A stretch of DNA of 64,000 nt from positions 1 to 64,000 of IMG/VR virus record IMGVR_UViG_3300032116_000147; one strand, 5' to 3'. The position numbers and the translations under genes are program-made. This DNA is from a virus. Of this stretch, positions 62,155 through 64,000 are shown piece by piece (the first letter of the stretch is position 1; every line of letters begins with the position of its first letter). Below the pieces are notes generated by a model. That model was not told where the DNA came from, did not search any database, and saw only the letters and a program-made list of their open reading frames with translations.

Positions 62155-62335
62155 TATTAATAATTTATTTTTATTTTTTTTAGTATTTTCAACAATTTCT
62201 GTTTTAAGAACAGGATTTATTTTTGTAAGTGCTCTTTTACAAAATCCACCAAAAAAAATGGTTTTTAATAATAGAGCTCTTACATTTTTAGGTGTATGTT
62301 TATCATACATCATTACCTATTTAATCAATTTATAA
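62147..62335 (+). CDS. Small two-helix membrane protein (62 aa)
   Basis: Hydrophobic helices at about 7-28 (FLFFLVFSTISVLRTGFIFV) and 45-62 (LTFLGVCLSYIITYLI), joined by a short polar NPPKKMVFNNR turn. Overlaps the Hc1-like gene by 8 bases. Function unknown; a small membrane effector or superinfection factor is possible. Confidence 0.6.
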   Translation: MLDINNLFLFFLVFSTISVLRTGFIFVSALLQNPPKKMVFNNRALTFLGVCLSYIITYLINL

Positions 62336-62338
62336 AAA

Positions 62339-62764
62339 ATGAGTTTATTCCAAGAATTTTCAAAACTTTTACCTTACTTACAATCAGTTAGAAAATTAGA
62401 AAACTATCTAAGTTTCGATGTCCAATTTCCTAAATCATGGAAAATCCTAAAAAAGTACGCTAATGAGGAAAAAGTAATACAACTAGAATCTAAAAATTCT
62501 GACGATAGATTTTTTTCGTTTGTGTCTGAAATTAGTGAAAACGACGTTAATAATATAATTGAAAGTATTACAAAAATTATTTCATATAATATTGAATTAG
62601 AAGAAAAAGAAAAACTTTTTGAATCAAAAGTTAGTGAACTAAAACAAATTTTTGAAAAACAAACTCTCAATAGTTTAAAAACTTTAGAATTTCAATTACC
62701 GAATAAAAAAATAAAATTTAACGAAGATGAAGAGTCAATCAAATCTAAATTGGTTCAAGAGTGA
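62339..62764 (+). CDS. Unknown coiled-coil protein (141 aa)
   Basis: Charged helical protein: FQEFSKLLPYLQSVRKLENY, then a middle segment ending in ELEEKEKLFESKVSELKQIF, which predicts a coiled coil. It overlaps the next gene by 38 bases in another frame. Family not recognised. Its position in a run of tiny overlapping genes suggests an accessory role. Confidence 0.6.
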   Translation: MSLFQEFSKLLPYLQSVRKLENYLSFDVQFPKSWKILKKYANEEKVIQLESKNSDDRFFSFVSEISENDVNNIIESITKIISYNIELEEKEKLFESKVSELKQIFEKQTLNSLKTLEFQLPNKKIKFNEDEESIKSKLVQE

Positions 62765-62909
62765 ATTGAATAAGGACAAAGAAGATTTAGAAAAAGAAAA
62801 ATTAAATTTTATTCAGGAAATAAAAAAACATAAAAAAGAAGAAATTCTTTCAAAGAAAAAAGAAAAATTATCATTATGGGAACGAATAAAGAAAGTGTTA
62901 ATGAGTTAG
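62727..62909 (+). CDS. Small Lys-rich helical protein (60 aa)
   Basis: Begins inside the previous gene and ends inside the next. Almost entirely helix-forming and basic (KSELNKDKEDLEKEKLNFI, KKEKLSLWERIKKVLM). The regular spacing and the conserved-looking LNWFKSELNKD start suggest a real gene, but function is unknown. Confidence 0.5.
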   Translation: MKSQSNLNWFKSELNKDKEDLEKEKLNFIQEIKKHKKEEILSKKKEKLSLWERIKKVLMS

Positions 62910-63127
62910 TTGAAAAACTAGCTTTAATAACGGACTCTTTGGATAATGTTTATCCTGAAAGTAAAAAAATTATTGTTTTAGAAATGAATCAAAACGATTT
63001 TAATAATGCTAAATTCCAATTTAACAATCACAATTTAGTTGATAGACAGTTTAGAGTTGAAATATCAGGTGTTGAGTTTGTTTTTATTCTGGATGGGTTG
63101 TTGAATGTCTCATCAAGTAGTCTTTAG
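62876..63127 (+). CDS. Small acidic protein (83 aa)
   Basis: Overlaps the preceding gene by 34 bases. Contains a helix (NELVEKLALITDSLDNVY) and strands (KKIIVLEMNQNDFNNAKFQF, FRVEISGVEFVFILDGLL). No family recognised. Its 3' end overlaps the minus-strand gene by 44 bases, tail to tail. Confidence 0.5.
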   Translation: MGTNKESVNELVEKLALITDSLDNVYPESKKIIVLEMNQNDFNNAKFQFNNHNLVDRQFRVEISGVEFVFILDGLLNVSSSSL

Positions 63128-63725
63128 GAAATCCTTTTTTAACTAAAATTTCGTATAAAAATTTTCTTTGTGTTGTTGAAGTATCTTTTACTAAAATACA
63201 ATCCATTTTCCCATTATCAACTAAGAAAGTTTGTAAATTGTCCAAAAATCTTTCAGAATCCGATAAATTTTTCAAAGTGAACATAAAAAAAGAATCATCA
63301 TTTTGAACAACTATTTTATTATTTAATTTAGAAATTAGTTTAATTCCGTCTGAATTTATGTATTTTGATATAAATTCTATAAAATTAATTTTTAATTTAG
63401 TTTGAAAATCTAAAATATCTTCTTCTAACTTGTAAGCTTCAATTTTTGTTATTGTATAATCACTATCTTCTAACTCTACTTTTACTTGACGACCAAATCC
63501 GTCTTTCATAAATATTGGCATTAGTGTGTTTGACGTTTTTTCTAATAACGCTAACTCAAAGTCACATTTTTTACCATTTTCATATTTTTTTTCAAAATAT
63601 ACATCATTGGATTTCTCTATTAAATTTTTAAAAAATTCATTAGCGACTTTATGTTTTTTAAACTTATTGATTATTTTTTTTTTTGTTTTATTTTTAAACA
63701 AAACAATTAGAAAATTATATTCCAT
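63084..63725 (-). CDS. Unknown minus-strand protein (213 aa)
   Basis: Basic N-terminal half (KNKTKKKIINKFKKHKVANE) and a strand-rich remainder (VKVELEDSDYTITKIEAYKL). I do not recognise the family. The 3' end, read backward, overlaps the 83-aa plus-strand gene. Its start is 33 bases from the DnaJ-domain gene, which runs the other way, so the short gap between them must carry any divergent control signals. Confidence 0.6.
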   Translation of the reverse strand: MEYNFLIVLFKNKTKKKIINKFKKHKVANEFFKNLIEKSNDVYFEKKYENGKKCDFELALLEKTSNTLMPIFMKDGFGRQVKVELEDSDYTITKIEAYKLEEDILDFQTKLKINFIEFISKYINSDGIKLISKLNNKIVVQNDDSFFMFTLKNLSDSERFLDNLQTFLVDNGKMDCILVKDTSTTQRKFLYEILVKKGFPKDYLMRHSTTHPE

Positions 63726-63758
63726 TAAATAAAAATAAAAATCAATAATCCCAAGTAA

Positions 63759-64000
63759 ATGAGTAGTGAAAATTTTTATGATGTTTTAGGTTTGAAAGAT
63801 ACTGCGACACAAGAAGAAATAAAAAAAACTTATAGAAAGTTAGCGGTTGAGAACCATCCTGATAAGGGCGGAGATGAAGAAAAATTTAAAAAAATTTCAG
63901 AGGCGTATGACACTTTAGGTGATGAGGAAAAAAGAAAAAAATATGACAATCAAAAAAATAATCCATTTGGTAATTCAGGTGGACATGGTTTTAATCCATT
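63759..64000 (+). CDS. DnaJ-domain protein, 3' truncated
   Basis: Starts at ATG 63759 and runs off the window. The visible 80 residues are a complete J-domain: [20 protein letters not shown], then the HPD motif at residues 33-35 ([13 protein letters not shown]) and [19 protein letters not shown], followed by a Gly/Phe-rich stretch ([11 protein letters not shown]). J-domains stimulate the ATPase of DnaK-type chaperones; phages may use them in replication or virion assembly. The missing C-terminus would decide whether it is a full DnaJ or a smaller co-chaperone. Confidence 0.9.
   Translation, partial: MSSENFYDVLGLKDTATQEEIKKTYRKLAVENHPDKGGDEEKFKKISEAYDTLGDEEKRKKYDNQKNNPFGNSGGHGFNP

Noticed and set aside
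1-64000. tRNA genes, integrase, transposase or insertion-sequence ends
   Set aside because: No cloverleaf-like sequence, recombinase or terminal inverted repeats were seen; all gaps are under about 115 bases.

Overview
The window is about 64 kb of an AT-rich, densely packed genome with almost no intergenic space. It is part of a large T4-like contractile-tailed bacteriophage. The T4-type replication and recombination set is recognisable: a gp32-like ssDNA-binding protein, UvsX, a 5'-3' exonuclease of the RNase H/FEN type, a gp41-like helicase, a gp61-like primase, gp46/gp47-like SbcC/SbcD proteins, class I ribonucleotide reductase and a phage sigma factor. So are baseplate genes of the gp53, hub, gp25 and gp6 types. 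Several traits point to a Bacteroidota (flavobacteria-like) host. There are SprB-like adhesin repeats in a tail protein, an RpoD-like sigma factor of the short Bacteroidota type, a histone H1/Hc1-like peptide and a Bacteroidota rhomboid-type C-terminal motif. There is a signal peptide ending in FSQ, and there are no Shine-Dalgarno sequences. The host is an inference; the phage type is well supported.

Layout. 1-9804: baseplate/hub block (5'-truncated tube-like protein, LysM gp53-like protein, 2220-residue hub). 9852-10761: two small proteins, then a strong UUCG terminator. 10799-19069: nucleic-acid block (gp32, uvsX, exonuclease, unknown, gp41-like helicase, nrdB, nrdA) opened by a near-consensus sigma-70-type promoter and punctuated by terminators. 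19131-20070: flavoprotein and a tiny gene. 20087-42538: second baseplate and tail-fibre block (gp25, gp6, a 1754-residue giant, then a chain of large fibre/adhesin proteins with PKD, SprB-like and Thr/Pro-linker modules). 42649-43251: RuvC-like resolvase. 43257-47543: the only large minus-strand cassette, three adhesin-like proteins (LRR, beta-propeller-like, and a free copy of an attachment module). 47630-55856: primase, PD-(D/E)XK nuclease, lytic transglycosylase, SbcD/SbcC-like pair, small genes and a full-length sigma factor. 55919-58870: membrane proteins and an amidase, probably the lysis region. 58875-61381: two charged proteins with metal-binding-like motifs. 61429-63725: tiny, overlapping unknown genes including an Hc1-like peptide. 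63759-64000: start of a DnaJ-domain gene.

How it may work together. The replication/recombination genes and RNR supply DNA and dNTPs. The phage sigma factor may read a motif, TATTTAT(A/C/T), that recurs just upstream of many genes and operons on both strands; this is a hypothesis. The structural genes form contiguous, often TAATG-coupled operons. The fibre and minus-strand adhesin genes use modules (SprB-like repeats, LRR, PKD, Thr-Pro linkers) suited to binding cell-surface glycans or adhesins. The region 61382-61443 is the most unusual regulatory locus: a promoter, a terminator hairpin and a start codon overlap one another.

Limits: everything was read by eye from sequence. Family names rest on motifs and gene order, not on database searches. 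No tRNA, CRISPR array, reverse transcriptase, integrase or transposase was seen, and no gene-free gap exceeds about 115 bases.
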